Assembly (NCBI GenBank): GCA_016787265.1
Contig: JAEUVF010000010.1
Coordinates: forward strand, 287,591-351,590
DNA: 64,000 nt
Source: Flavipsychrobacter sp.
Lineage (GTDB): Bacteria; Bacteroidota; Bacteroidia; Chitinophagales; Chitinophagaceae
Reading direction: 5' to 3'
Positions within the stretch are counted from its first letter, which is position 1, and each line of letters starts with the position of its first letter. The notes beneath the pieces were generated by a model. That model worked only from the letters and a program-made list of their open reading frames with translations. It did not search any database and was not told where the DNA came from. The position numbers were made by a program, and so were the translations under genes. Shown here piece after piece: positions 55,836 through 63,506 of this stretch.

Positions 55836-56590
55836 ATTTTAAAACAAGTTCGGTCCTGCTGTTAATTGCCATATTTGCAGTTTGGTTATTCCGGCTGTCG
55901 TTATGGGTGGGATTACTATTGGCAATAATTTACCTGGGTCTGCTGATTTGGGGAAGTATCCGGGTGTCTTCACAATTCTATATGCGGTCAATTTTCGGCG
56001 GCAAAACAGCTGCCCGGCAAATTGCCATCAGTTTTGATGATGGCCCGCTGCCTGAATACACAGTGTCCATTCTGAATAGTCTGGCTGATGCCAAAGTGCC
56101 GGCCTGTTTTTTTTGCATAGGAAAAAGAGTTGAACAATATCCGGAGCTGGCACGCAGGATTGTTGGCCAGGGTCATATTATCGGGAATCACAGTTATAGT
56201 CATCATGCCTTATTTGATCTGTATTCGGCAGGCCGTATGAAAGCGGAGCTGGAACAAACCAATAAACTGATTCATCTGGCTACAGGAAAAAAGCCGCTAT
56301 ATTTTCGTCCCCCTTATGGGGTCACAAACCCCAACCTGGCAAAAGCGGTAAAAAAAACAGGCATGACAACCATTGGCTGGAATATCCGGTCTTTGGATAC
56401 GGTTGCGAAGGACAGGACGAAATTGCTTGACAAGTTGTGGAAGGAAATAAAACCTGGAGCCATCGTTTTGTTTCACGATACTATGGAGGTAACGGCAGCA
56501 ATTCTTCCCGAATTCCTACAGGGTGTAAAGGAAAGGGGATTTGAAATAATACCGATTGACCAACTGATTAACGAAGATGCGTATGCGTAA
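55829..56590 (+). CDS. membrane-anchored polysaccharide deacetylase (NodB-type, CE4)
   Basis: The 253-residue protein has two hydrophobic N-terminal segments (about 5-45) and a NodB domain with ISFDDGPLPEYT (catalytic Asp and metal Asp), HSYSHHALFDL (metal-binding His pair) and YFRPPYGVTN. CE4 enzymes remove N-acetyl or O-acetyl groups from sugars. In this operon it may trim a sugar in the lipid anchor or a protecting acetyl group; that is a guess from position. It overlaps its neighbours by 7 and 14 bases. Confidence 0.88.
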   Translation: MLNFKTSSVLLLIAIFAVWLFRLSLWVGLLLAIIYLGLLIWGSIRVSSQFYMRSIFGGKTAARQIAISFDDGPLPEYTVSILNSLADAKVPACFFCIGKRVEQYPELARRIVGQGHIIGNHSYSHHALFDLYSAGRMKAELEQTNKLIHLATGKKPLYFRPPYGVTNPNLAKAVKKTGMTTIGWNIRSLDTVAKDRTKLLDKLWKEIKPGAIVLFHDTMEVTAAILPEFLQGVKERGFEIIPIDQLINEDAYA

Positions 56591-57215
56591 ACTTATTGTA
56601 TTCATACTGATTATCACAACATTCACGGTCCATGCGCAGTATAAAGGATATACACAGGTCCCTGATCTGGCCTCCTTTAAATCAGGTTTTACAGCTAAGT
56701 CGACACAGGTAAATTCGATCCGGGCTGAATTTACCCAGGAAAAAAACCTGAGTCTGCTGGCTGAAAAAATTGTTTCAAAGGGAAAATTCTGGTTTCGTAA
56801 GGAGACCCTGGTACGTATGGAGTATCAGCATCCATTTCAATACCTGATGATTATAAATGGAAAGAACATTTATATAAAAGACGGACAGAAGGAAAATAAA
56901 GTATCTGCCCGTTCCAATAAACTTTTTCAGAAAATCAACCAGTTGACAATTGATTGTGTGCAGGGTACTGTTTTTAACAATCCGGATTTTAATGTGAAAG
57001 CATTTGAAAATAAGACACAATTCCTGGTGGAGATGCTACCGGTGGCCAGGGATATGCAGGAGTTTTTTTCAACCATCCTCGTTACGATCGATCGGAAAGA
57101 TTATTCGGTTGCCAGCATTAATATGATAGAAAAAGGAGGCGACAACACCCTTATCAGCTTTTATAACAAGGAAATCAACCAGGTGATACCCGATGCGGTT
57201 TTTCAGCAGAAATAA
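56577..57215 (+). CDS. LolA-like outer-membrane lipoprotein carrier
   Basis: The protein is 212 residues from ATG 56577, or 210 from ATG 56583, with a signal peptide ending TVHAQ and a LolA-like half-barrel (INSIRAEFTQEKNLSLLAEKIVSKGKFWFRKETLVRMEY, YLMIINGKNIYIKDG). It should carry a hydrophobic product across the periplasm. Aryl-polyene loci encode such a carrier (compare ApeL), so its cargo is probably the pigment or its lipid-linked form rather than lipoproteins. It overlaps the next gene by 23 bases. Confidence 0.88.
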   Translation: MRMRKLIVFILIITTFTVHAQYKGYTQVPDLASFKSGFTAKSTQVNSIRAEFTQEKNLSLLAEKIVSKGKFWFRKETLVRMEYQHPFQYLMIINGKNIYIKDGQKENKVSARSNKLFQKINQLTIDCVQGTVFNNPDFNVKAFENKTQFLVEMLPVARDMQEFFSTILVTIDRKDYSVASINMIEKGGDNTLISFYNKEINQVIPDAVFQQK

Positions 57216-57828
57216 AATAGTGCAGTTATTGTTGATAGTAACGGTGATGGGTAGCTGTCGTTCCATATACAATACCTATCAGCCTGTTTCGGTTAGGCAG
57301 GATTGTTTGATGGAACTGGGGCCGCATTTTCAGAATGAGTTATACAAGGCACAGGTAGATATTAGCGGTAGATCTTTTGGTGGGTTGCTACTTATTAAAA
57401 AGATGCCAGATTCCTCCACAAGAATTGTATTCTCAACAGAACTGGGAGTGAAGTTCTTTGATTTTGAGTTCAGGGAAAGTGGGGAATTTAAAGTAATTGA
57501 CATCTTAAAAAAGTTAAATAGAAAACCTGTGATATCGGCACTAAGACAGGATTTTGAAATGTTACTGATGCAGGAGAGGGGAAAAATACCCGAAAGAATC
57601 CTAGGTAACGGTGAGTATCTTTATCATGGTTATTCAAAAGGCAAAAAACAGGCCTGGTATTTGACGGATAAAAGTTGCCAGAATTTGGTAGGTGCTGAAC
57701 TTTCTTCTAAAAGAAAACCCTTAGTGCGATTGAATTATTTCTACCAGGGTAGTGGCAAACCGGACTCAATACAGATCAGACACCTGAATTTTTCATTCAC
57801 TATAGCACTCAAAAAACTCGAGCGATGA
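57193..57828 (+). CDS. lipoprotein of unknown function in the pigment operon
   Basis: The 211-residue protein has a lipoprotein signal (LIVTVMGSC, Cys about 22). The mature part is beta-rich (FGGLLLIKKMPDSSTRIVFSTELGVKFFDFEF, GNGEYLYHGYSKGKKQAWYLTD). Its place after a LolA-like gene matches aryl-polyene operons in which a small outer-membrane lipoprotein pairs with the carrier as a LolB-like receptor. No defined family was recognised. It shares ATGA with the following dehydratase gene. Confidence 0.75.
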   Translation: MRFFSRNKIVQLLLIVTVMGSCRSIYNTYQPVSVRQDCLMELGPHFQNELYKAQVDISGRSFGGLLLIKKMPDSSTRIVFSTELGVKFFDFEFRESGEFKVIDILKKLNRKPVISALRQDFEMLLMQERGKIPERILGNGEYLYHGYSKGKKQAWYLTDKSCQNLVGAELSSKRKPLVRLNYFYQGSGKPDSIQIRHLNFSFTIALKKLER

Positions 57829-58208
57829 TACTCACAGGCGAATTTTTCACCGTTCATACTCTTGAAAAAGGGGATGGGATGGTTAAAGCCGGATTGTTGT
57901 GGAATGCAGCGCATCCCATTTTTCAGGGTCACTTTCCCGGGCAGCCGGTTGTACCCGGAGTATGTATGATCCAGCTGGTTCAGGAGACGCTGGAGCAGGC
58001 ACTCGAAAAGCCGGTTGAACTGGTTTCCAGTTCACAGGTAAAGTTTTTGCATGTGATTGATCCCCGTCAATTTCCTTCTACTGACCTACTTCTTCAATAT
58101 TGTGTGAATGAAAACGGCACCTACCAGGTAAGCTCCACTCTGATGAATGAAAAGACCAATTTTATGAAAATGAATGCGGTATTTAACTCTCCTGCCGTAA
58201 TCAAATAA
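57825..58208 (+). CDS. FabZ/ApeI-like 3-hydroxyacyl-ACP dehydratase
   Basis: The 127-residue hot-dog protein has the classic dehydratase loop HPIFQGHFPGQPVVPGVCMIQ with catalytic His36. It should dehydrate 3-hydroxyacyl-ACP during polyene assembly, probably as the catalytic partner of the GHFPG-lacking ApeP-like protein at 47669. It is the last gene of the co-directional pigment block. Confidence 0.9.
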   Translation: MILTGEFFTVHTLEKGDGMVKAGLLWNAAHPIFQGHFPGQPVVPGVCMIQLVQETLEQALEKPVELVSSSQVKFLHVIDPRQFPSTDLLLQYCVNENGTYQVSSTLMNEKTNFMKMNAVFNSPAVIK

Positions 58209-58230
58209 TACAGCATTGAAAAAGCTTTCT

Positions 58231-58238
58231 TAAATTTG
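58231..58238 (+). promoter_or_regulatory. -7 box candidate for the small membrane protein gene
   Basis: TAAATTTG fits TAnnTTTG and ends 14 bases before the ATG at 58253. The nearest upstream TTG is only 12 bases away, too close for the usual spacing, so this is half a promoter at most. Confidence 0.4.
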
Positions 58239-58252
58239 GCAAAATTTGTGTT

Positions 58253-58471
58253 ATGCGCCTGGTGAGATGGACAATGTTGATCCTGATATTTGTAGTGCTT
58301 TCCAATAATGCTGATGCACAATGTTCAATCTGTACAAAAACTGCCCAGCAAATGGGCGAAAAACCAGCAAAAGCACTTAATTCCGGTATTATTTATCTGG
58401 CAGCTACCCCGCTTGCACTGATGGGCTTTATTGGTTACCGGTGGTGGAAATCCAACCGCGACATGTTCTAA
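58253..58471 (+). CDS. small membrane protein with CSIC motif
   Basis: The 72-residue protein has a signal-like helix (about 5-22, ending NADAQ), a short periplasmic loop with CSICTKTAQQMGEKPAKALNSG, a second helix (about 46-64) and a basic tail with RWWK. The two Cys spaced by two residues could bind metal or form a disulphide. I believe similar small proteins are conserved in related bacteria but know no function. It lies 44 bases after the pigment operon, behind its own possible -7 box. Confidence 0.72.
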   Translation: MRLVRWTMLILIFVVLSNNADAQCSICTKTAQQMGEKPAKALNSGIIYLAATPLALMGFIGYRWWKSNRDMF

Positions 58472-58479
58472 TTATTCCG

Positions 58480-58620
58480 TACCACCCCTTCCTCCATCTT
58501 CCCTTCCTCCTTCCTCCATTGTCTCCGGTTCCCTCTGTCTGCTACTCCCGCGTTTCCGTCTTCCCTTCCTCCCTCTTCCTTCCTCCCTTCTTCCTTGCCT
58601 CCTTTGTCTCCCCGTTTCCT
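58480..58620. repeat. polypyrimidine tract (purine-rich on the minus strand)
   Basis: About 140 bases are almost entirely C and T on the plus strand, built from variants of CTTCCTCC. GCCTCCTTTGTC at 58597-58608 is the inverse of GACAAAGGAGGC at 2574-2585, in the other purine-rich spacer. The tract lies in the 172-base gap between the small membrane protein and the metalloprotease and is open in one frame, but its translation is a low-complexity Ser/Pro/Leu string without a signal peptide. Confidence 0.8.
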
Positions 58621-58643
58621 TATTTTTAACAAAACACACCATC

Positions 58644-61043
58644 ATGCGCATTTTATTGCTGCTGCTAATTCCCCTTTTTTCATTGGGACAAGCCCTGCCA
58701 TCCATCGAAGAAAAAACCAAAGGCCTTGAAAAGGCGGAAGGTTTTATTCCATTTTATATTGATAAGGACAACGGAAAAATCTGGTTGGAAATAACTGAGC
58801 GCGACCAGGAAATCCTTTATTGTATTTCATTACCCGCCGGATTGGGGTCCAATGACATCGGGCTTGATCGCGGACTGCTTGGTTCACAGCATCTGATTCG
58901 TTTTAAACGGAATGGGAAAAAAATATTACTGCATCAGCCCAATTATGATTACCGGGCCAATAGTAAGGATCCCCTGGAACGTAAAGCGGTGGAAGAATCC
59001 TTCGCTTCCTCAATTGTCTGGGGATTCACAATAGAAGCGGCTACCGGTAATAAATACCTGGTGGATGCTACAGATTTTTTGCTCCGGGATGCCATGAAAG
59101 CAGGAGCACGAATCAGGACTGCAAAGCAGGGCAGCTTTGTTCCAGATAAAACCAGGAGTGGGATTTATTTTGAATCCGTAAAAAACTTCCCGAAAAATAC
59201 AGAACTGGAAGCTTCTGTTACCCTGGTGAACAATGATGGCGAAATTGGTCCGCAGGTGCGTTCGGTTGCAGCCAACCCGGATGCCATCACATTGCGGATG
59301 CATCATTCTTTTGTTGAATTACCAGATGCCGGATACAAACCCAGGGCATTTGATCCCCGGGCAGGTTATTTCCCGATTTCCTATTTTGATTACAGTTCTC
59401 CTGTTTCGCAACCGATTGAAAAATATTTTATCAGGCGCCACCGTCTGCAGAAGAGGAACCCGAAAGCAGCAGTTAGTGAACCTGTTAAACCAATAATATA
59501 TTACCTGGATAACGGTACACCTGAACCGATACGCTCCGCTTTACTGGATGGTGCCCGCTGGTGGAATCAGGCTTTTGAGGCTGCTGGCTTCAAAAACGCT
59601 TTCCGGGTGGAACTGCTTCCGGAAGGTGCAGACCCTATGGATATCCGTTATAACATGATTAACTGGGTGCATCGATCTACCAGGGGCTGGAGTTATGGCG
59701 CTTCGGTTACGGATCCCCGTACGGGAGAAATAATAAAAGGAAATGTAACCCTTGGTTCATTGCGGGTGAGGCAGGATTATCTTATTGCGCAGGGGCTGCT
59801 GGCTCCTTTTGAAAAAGGCGTACCTGTGGATGATAAAATGTTGTCTATGGCATTGGCGAGATTAAGACAACTGGCAGCGCATGAAGTTGGACATACGCTG
59901 GGCATTATGCACAATTACGCTTCCAGTGTCAATAACAGAGCAAGTGTGATGGATTACCCACATCCGCTTATAAAGTTAAATACCAGGGGAGAGATAGATT
60001 TGAGTGAAGTGTATGATACCAAAATCGGCGATTGGGATAAGCTGGCTATCGCTTATGGATATACGCAGCTCCCGGAGAATTCAAATGAAACCCCGGTGCT
60101 TGATAAAATTTTGAGGGATGGTGCGGCAAAAGGATTGTTATTTATTGCCGATCGCGATGCACGTGCACCCGGTGGATCACATCCACAGGCTCATTTATGG
60201 GATAATGGAGCCGATGCGGTAACGGAATTAAATGAAGTCATGAAAGTCAGAGCGAAAGCCCTGGATGCATTCGGTGCCAATTCTATTCGAAACGGTACTC
60301 CCATGGCAATGCTGGAAGATGTATTGGTGCCGGTATATTTCTATCACCGTTACCAGGTGGAGGCCACTGCAAAGTTATTGGGAGGTGTTTATTATAGCTA
60401 TTCTCTGAAAGGGGATGGTTCTCCTGCCATGAAAATGGTGCCAAAAGTGGAACAACTTAAAGCGCTTGATGCCATTGCAAAAACCCTGGAACCTGCTGCC
60501 CTGGCTATACCTGACAGGATATTACAATTGATTCCACCAAGACCGGCGGGTTATAGCGGATCACGCGAATTATTTACCAAGCGCAGCGGTTTGAATTTTG
60601 ATCCGCTCGCACCTGCGGAAACAGCGGCTGATCTGCCATTTTCTTTTCTTTTCCATCCTGATCGCATTAACCGAATGGAAATCCAGGGGCAACAAGGTGG
60701 ACTTTCTGCCGGGGAAATGGCATCGAAACTTATAGAGCTAACATTTAAGGCTAACCGAAAATCAGGAATGGAAGCAATGATCCAGCAGCAGACTGAACAG
60801 ATCTTACTCACCTACCTGTTGAGCTGGTCTGTAAACGAATCACTGTCCATGCCGGCGCGTGCCCGGGGTGCTGCAATAGTAAAAGAGTTAAAAGAATGGC
60901 TCGAAGCGGCGTTAAAAAACACAACCGATCTTTCATTGAAAGCCCACTACAATTATGCACTGGATCGAATGAAAGCCCCGGATAAGGCCAAACCTACACA
61001 GCATGCGGTAATACCTCCAGGGGCACCGATAGGATGTGAATGA
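58644..61043 (+). CDS. zinc-dependent metalloprotease of the DUF5117/DUF4953 type
   Basis: The start is put at ATG 58644, directly before a signal peptide (MRILLLLLIPLFSLGQA), giving 799 residues; the frame stays open upstream through the polypyrimidine tract. The N-terminal half (GFIPFYIDKDNGKIWLEI, GLDRGLLGSQHLIRF) fits DUF5117. The catalytic part has HEVGHTLGIMHN with His413, Glu414, His417 and His423, a metzincin-like zinc site, followed by SVMDYPHP as a Met-turn. It is probably a periplasmic or secreted peptidase; the substrate is unknown. Confidence 0.9.
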   Translation: MRILLLLLIPLFSLGQALPSIEEKTKGLEKAEGFIPFYIDKDNGKIWLEITERDQEILYCISLPAGLGSNDIGLDRGLLGSQHLIRFKRNGKKILLHQPNYDYRANSKDPLERKAVEESFASSIVWGFTIEAATGNKYLVDATDFLLRDAMKAGARIRTAKQGSFVPDKTRSGIYFESVKNFPKNTELEASVTLVNNDGEIGPQVRSVAANPDAITLRMHHSFVELPDAGYKPRAFDPRAGYFPISYFDYSSPVSQPIEKYFIRRHRLQKRNPKAAVSEPVKPIIYYLDNGTPEPIRSALLDGARWWNQAFEAAGFKNAFRVELLPEGADPMDIRYNMINWVHRSTRGWSYGASVTDPRTGEIIKGNVTLGSLRVRQDYLIAQGLLAPFEKGVPVDDKMLSMALARLRQLAAHEVGHTLGIMHNYASSVNNRASVMDYPHPLIKLNTRGEIDLSEVYDTKIGDWDKLAIAYGYTQLPENSNETPVLDKILRDGAAKGLLFIADRDARAPGGSHPQAHLWDNGADAVTELNEVMKVRAKALDAFGANSIRNGTPMAMLEDVLVPVYFYHRYQVEATAKLLGGVYYSYSLKGDGSPAMKMVPKVEQLKALDAIAKTLEPAALAIPDRILQLIPPRPAGYSGSRELFTKRSGLNFDPLAPAETAADLPFSFLFHPDRINRMEIQGQQGGLSAGEMASKLIELTFKANRKSGMEAMIQQQTEQILLTYLLSWSVNESLSMPARARGAAIVKELKEWLEAALKNTTDLSLKAHYNYALDRMKAPDKAKPTQHAVIPPGAPIGCE

Positions 61044-61044
61044 A

Positions 61045-61121
61045 GAAGTGAAAGGTGAAAGGTGAAAGGTGAAAGACGGCACCCTTTCACCTTTCTCCTT
61101 TCACTTTTCACCTTTCACCTT
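61045..61121. terminator. repeat-built hairpin between convergent genes
   Basis: Direct repeats of GTGAAAG on the left (61049-61075) face CTTTCACCTTT-type repeats on the right (61084-61121). Together they can form a long, slightly imperfect stem around ACGGCACC. The stem directly follows the metalloprotease stop and reaches the meaB stop at 61122, so it could end transcription from both sides. T-rich flanks occur on the plus side only as short runs. Confidence 0.65.
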
Positions 61122-62018
61122 TTAAAATTGCTGCACAAACTGATACAAATTAAATGCATGTCGACTTTGTAAATCTTCAATGGCTTCCTTTAGGCGTTGT
61201 TTATTTACATCTTTCATGCGGTTGCGTTCAATAAGATGATAAGCGCGTTCTGCAAGCAGCCAGGCTCTTTTATCGGATACTTCATGTTTGGCAAGATGTA
61301 CTTCAATAGCCTCCAGCCATTCTGAAATACCCTGCTTTTGAGAGGCAATTGTTTTAATAATCGGAACTGTTGCAGAGTGGTTGCTGAAACTGGGTGCAAG
61401 CATGCTGCGAAGATTGCGCAGGAACAGATCCGCATCCGGCCTGTCTGCTTTATTTACAATAAAAATATCAGCAATTTCCATAAGACCGGCTTTCATGGTC
61501 TGGATCTCATCTCCGGCTTCCGGCACTAATACCACAGTGGTACAATCTGCCAATCCGACTATTTCGATTTCACTTTGTCCCACACCCACTGTCTCTACCA
61601 GCAGGTAATCAAACGGAGTAATTTTCAGTAGTTCTGTAATCTCAATTATATGCGGATGAAGTCCTCCTAATGAACCGCGGGTTGCCAGTGAACGGATAAA
61701 AACCAAAGGATGATTATACCAGTTGCTCATCCGGATCCGGTCACCAAGTACAGCACCGAGATGGAATGGAGAGGATGGATCTACACATAAAACCGCTACC
61801 GATTTTTCCTCCTGAACAAGGGCTCCGATCAGGGCATCCACCAGGGTAGATTTTCCGGCTCCCGGCGGGCCGGTAATTCCAATGATCGGTGTGGTGTGTT
61901 GCGGTAATGCCTTTAACAATTCTTCATAACCAGGAACTTCATTTTCGATCAGGGAAATGCAGCGTGCAATGCTTTTTATATCGCCGTGTAAAATCTTTGA
62001 TAAAAGTTGATCCCACAT
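61122..62018 (-). CDS. meaB: methylmalonyl-CoA mutase-associated GTPase MeaB (ArgK)
   Basis: The 298-residue G3E-family GTPase has the P-loop GPPGAGKST near residue 50, VDPSSPFHLGAVLGDRIRM, the conserved ATRGSLGGL, ETVGVGQSE and NKAD. MeaB protects and reactivates adenosylcobalamin-dependent methylmalonyl-CoA mutase. The mutase genes are not in the window. It converges on the metalloprotease gene and diverges from the LON-domain gene. Confidence 0.95.
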   Translation of the reverse strand: MWDQLLSKILHGDIKSIARCISLIENEVPGYEELLKALPQHTTPIIGITGPPGAGKSTLVDALIGALVQEEKSVAVLCVDPSSPFHLGAVLGDRIRMSNWYNHPLVFIRSLATRGSLGGLHPHIIEITELLKITPFDYLLVETVGVGQSEIEIVGLADCTTVVLVPEAGDEIQTMKAGLMEIADIFIVNKADRPDADLFLRNLRSMLAPSFSNHSATVPIIKTIASQKQGISEWLEAIEVHLAKHEVSDKRAWLLAERAYHLIERNRMKDVNKQRLKEAIEDLQSRHAFNLYQFVQQF

Positions 62019-62118
62019 GCGATGAAGTTAGACATTCCTGTAGAACAATTAATAACCCAAAAACGATACCTGTTGCCGGATTTACCTAATTGTTCTTAAT
62101 ATTGTTTGGATATTTCTT

Positions 62119-62763
62119 ATGACAAATTTTGTTCCGATATTTCCCCTTGGTATCGTGGTGTTTCCTGGCGAACAATTGAACCTTCATATTTTCGAACTCC
62201 GCTACAAACAACTGATACAGGAATGTGTGGCCGATAATAAAATGTTTGGCATTCCAACTGTTCTGGATAACAAACTGGGTGAATGGGGTACCCTGGTAAG
62301 GGTAAAACAGGTGAGCAAAATCTACGACAACGGAGAAATGGATATTGAAACTGAAGGTCTGACGGTTTTTAAAGTGCTGGAGGTGGTGAAATCCATTCCC
62401 GATAAATTATACAGTGGTGCCATCGTGCATTACCCCAAAAATGTGGAAGGTTTGGGGAATCGCGAACTGATGCGAAAACTAGTCAGCAATATCCGTGAAC
62501 TGCACGAGTTGCTGAAACTGGATAAGAAATTCAATAAACCGGATGACCTCCTGGTAAGTTATGATGTGGCACATCATGCCGGACTATCGATCCAGGAGGA
62601 GTATGAAATACTTGGGCTTCTGCATGAGTTGCAGCGACAGGAATATTTAAAGCGTCATCTGGCCAAAGTATTGCCAGTACTGGCCGAGATGGAACAACTC
62701 AAGGAAAAAGTTAAACTCAACGGCCATTTTAAAAACCTATCTTCGCTCGATTTTGAGTTGTAA
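62119..62763 (+). CDS. LON-substrate-binding-domain protein
   Basis: The 214-residue protein has the N-terminal LON domain (FVPIFPLGIVVFPGEQLNLHIFELRYKQLIQEC) and lacks the ATPase and protease parts, so it is a stand-alone LON-domain protein. Its function is unknown; such proteins may bind substrates or regulate proteolysis. It ends 17 bases before coaX and is probably in the same operon. Confidence 0.9.
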   Translation: MTNFVPIFPLGIVVFPGEQLNLHIFELRYKQLIQECVADNKMFGIPTVLDNKLGEWGTLVRVKQVSKIYDNGEMDIETEGLTVFKVLEVVKSIPDKLYSGAIVHYPKNVEGLGNRELMRKLVSNIRELHELLKLDKKFNKPDDLLVSYDVAHHAGLSIQEEYEILGLLHELQRQEYLKRHLAKVLPVLAEMEQLKEKVKLNGHFKNLSSLDFEL

Positions 62764-62780
62764 ATCCAGCGAAATCCCTT

Positions 62781-63506
62781 ATGGCGCGCATTACGCTTTG
62801 TTTTGATTTTGGAAATACCCGCCAGAAAATGGCCATTTTCACAGATGGTGAATTTTCAGGTGTTCGTTTACTGGAAAGCCTTGAGCCTGCGGCGATTGCT
62901 CTCCTGCTGGAGGAATTTCCTGCAGAGAAAATCATCCTTTCCTCAGTAATGAATCATCCGCCTGAGCTGGAAAATCTACTGGCAGAAAAGGCCCATTTCC
63001 ATAAACTTTCACATTTAACCCGGCTCCCCTTTACAACGCCGGTCGGAAAGCCTGAGACAATCGGCGCTGACCGCCTCGCATTGGTGGCGGCATCCGTAAA
63101 TCTATTCCCTGGGAAAAATAACCTGGCTATAGCCCTGGGTACAGCAATTACCTACAATTTTGTCAACCGGAACCATGAGTTCCTGGGTGGGGGTATTTCA
63201 CCCGGGATGGAAATGCGGTTCCGTAGCCTGAAGGATTATACGGCCCTGCTGCCACTGGTGAAAGAAGACTGGAACTTTCCCCTCGTAGGATATGATACAG
63301 TTACAAATATCACCAGCGGCGTGATTCTCGGCATGGCGAAAGAAATAGATGGGTTCATCGATGCTTATAAAGAACGGTATGGGAACTTTAACGTGCTGTT
63401 AACCGGGGGTAATTCGGGCTATTTTGTCCCCCACTTAAAAAACAAGATATTTGCCGACCAGAATTTAATCTTTAAAGGACTGTATGCGATCAGTGAGTGT
63501 AATTAA
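62781..63506 (+). CDS. coaX: type III pantothenate kinase
   Basis: The 241-residue enzyme has the CoaX ATPase-fold motifs: FDFGNTRQKMAIF at the N-terminus, GADRLALVAA in the centre, ALGTAITYNFV and FLGGGISPGMEMRFRSL. It phosphorylates pantothenate, the first step in CoA synthesis, and so feeds the CoA and phosphopantetheine supply that AcpS uses at 41199. The next gene begins inside its last codons (overlap of 23 bases). Confidence 0.95.
   Translation: MARITLCFDFGNTRQKMAIFTDGEFSGVRLLESLEPAAIALLLEEFPAEKIILSSVMNHPPELENLLAEKAHFHKLSHLTRLPFTTPVGKPETIGADRLALVAASVNLFPGKNNLAIALGTAITYNFVNRNHEFLGGGISPGMEMRFRSLKDYTALLPLVKEDWNFPLVGYDTVTNITSGVILGMAKEIDGFIDAYKERYGNFNVLLTGGNSGYFVPHLKNKIFADQNLIFKGLYAISECN

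Noticed and set aside
58431..58643. N-terminal extension of the metalloprotease through the polypyrimidine tract
   Set aside because: It overlaps the small membrane protein gene, is low-complexity, and would put the signal peptide at residue 72.
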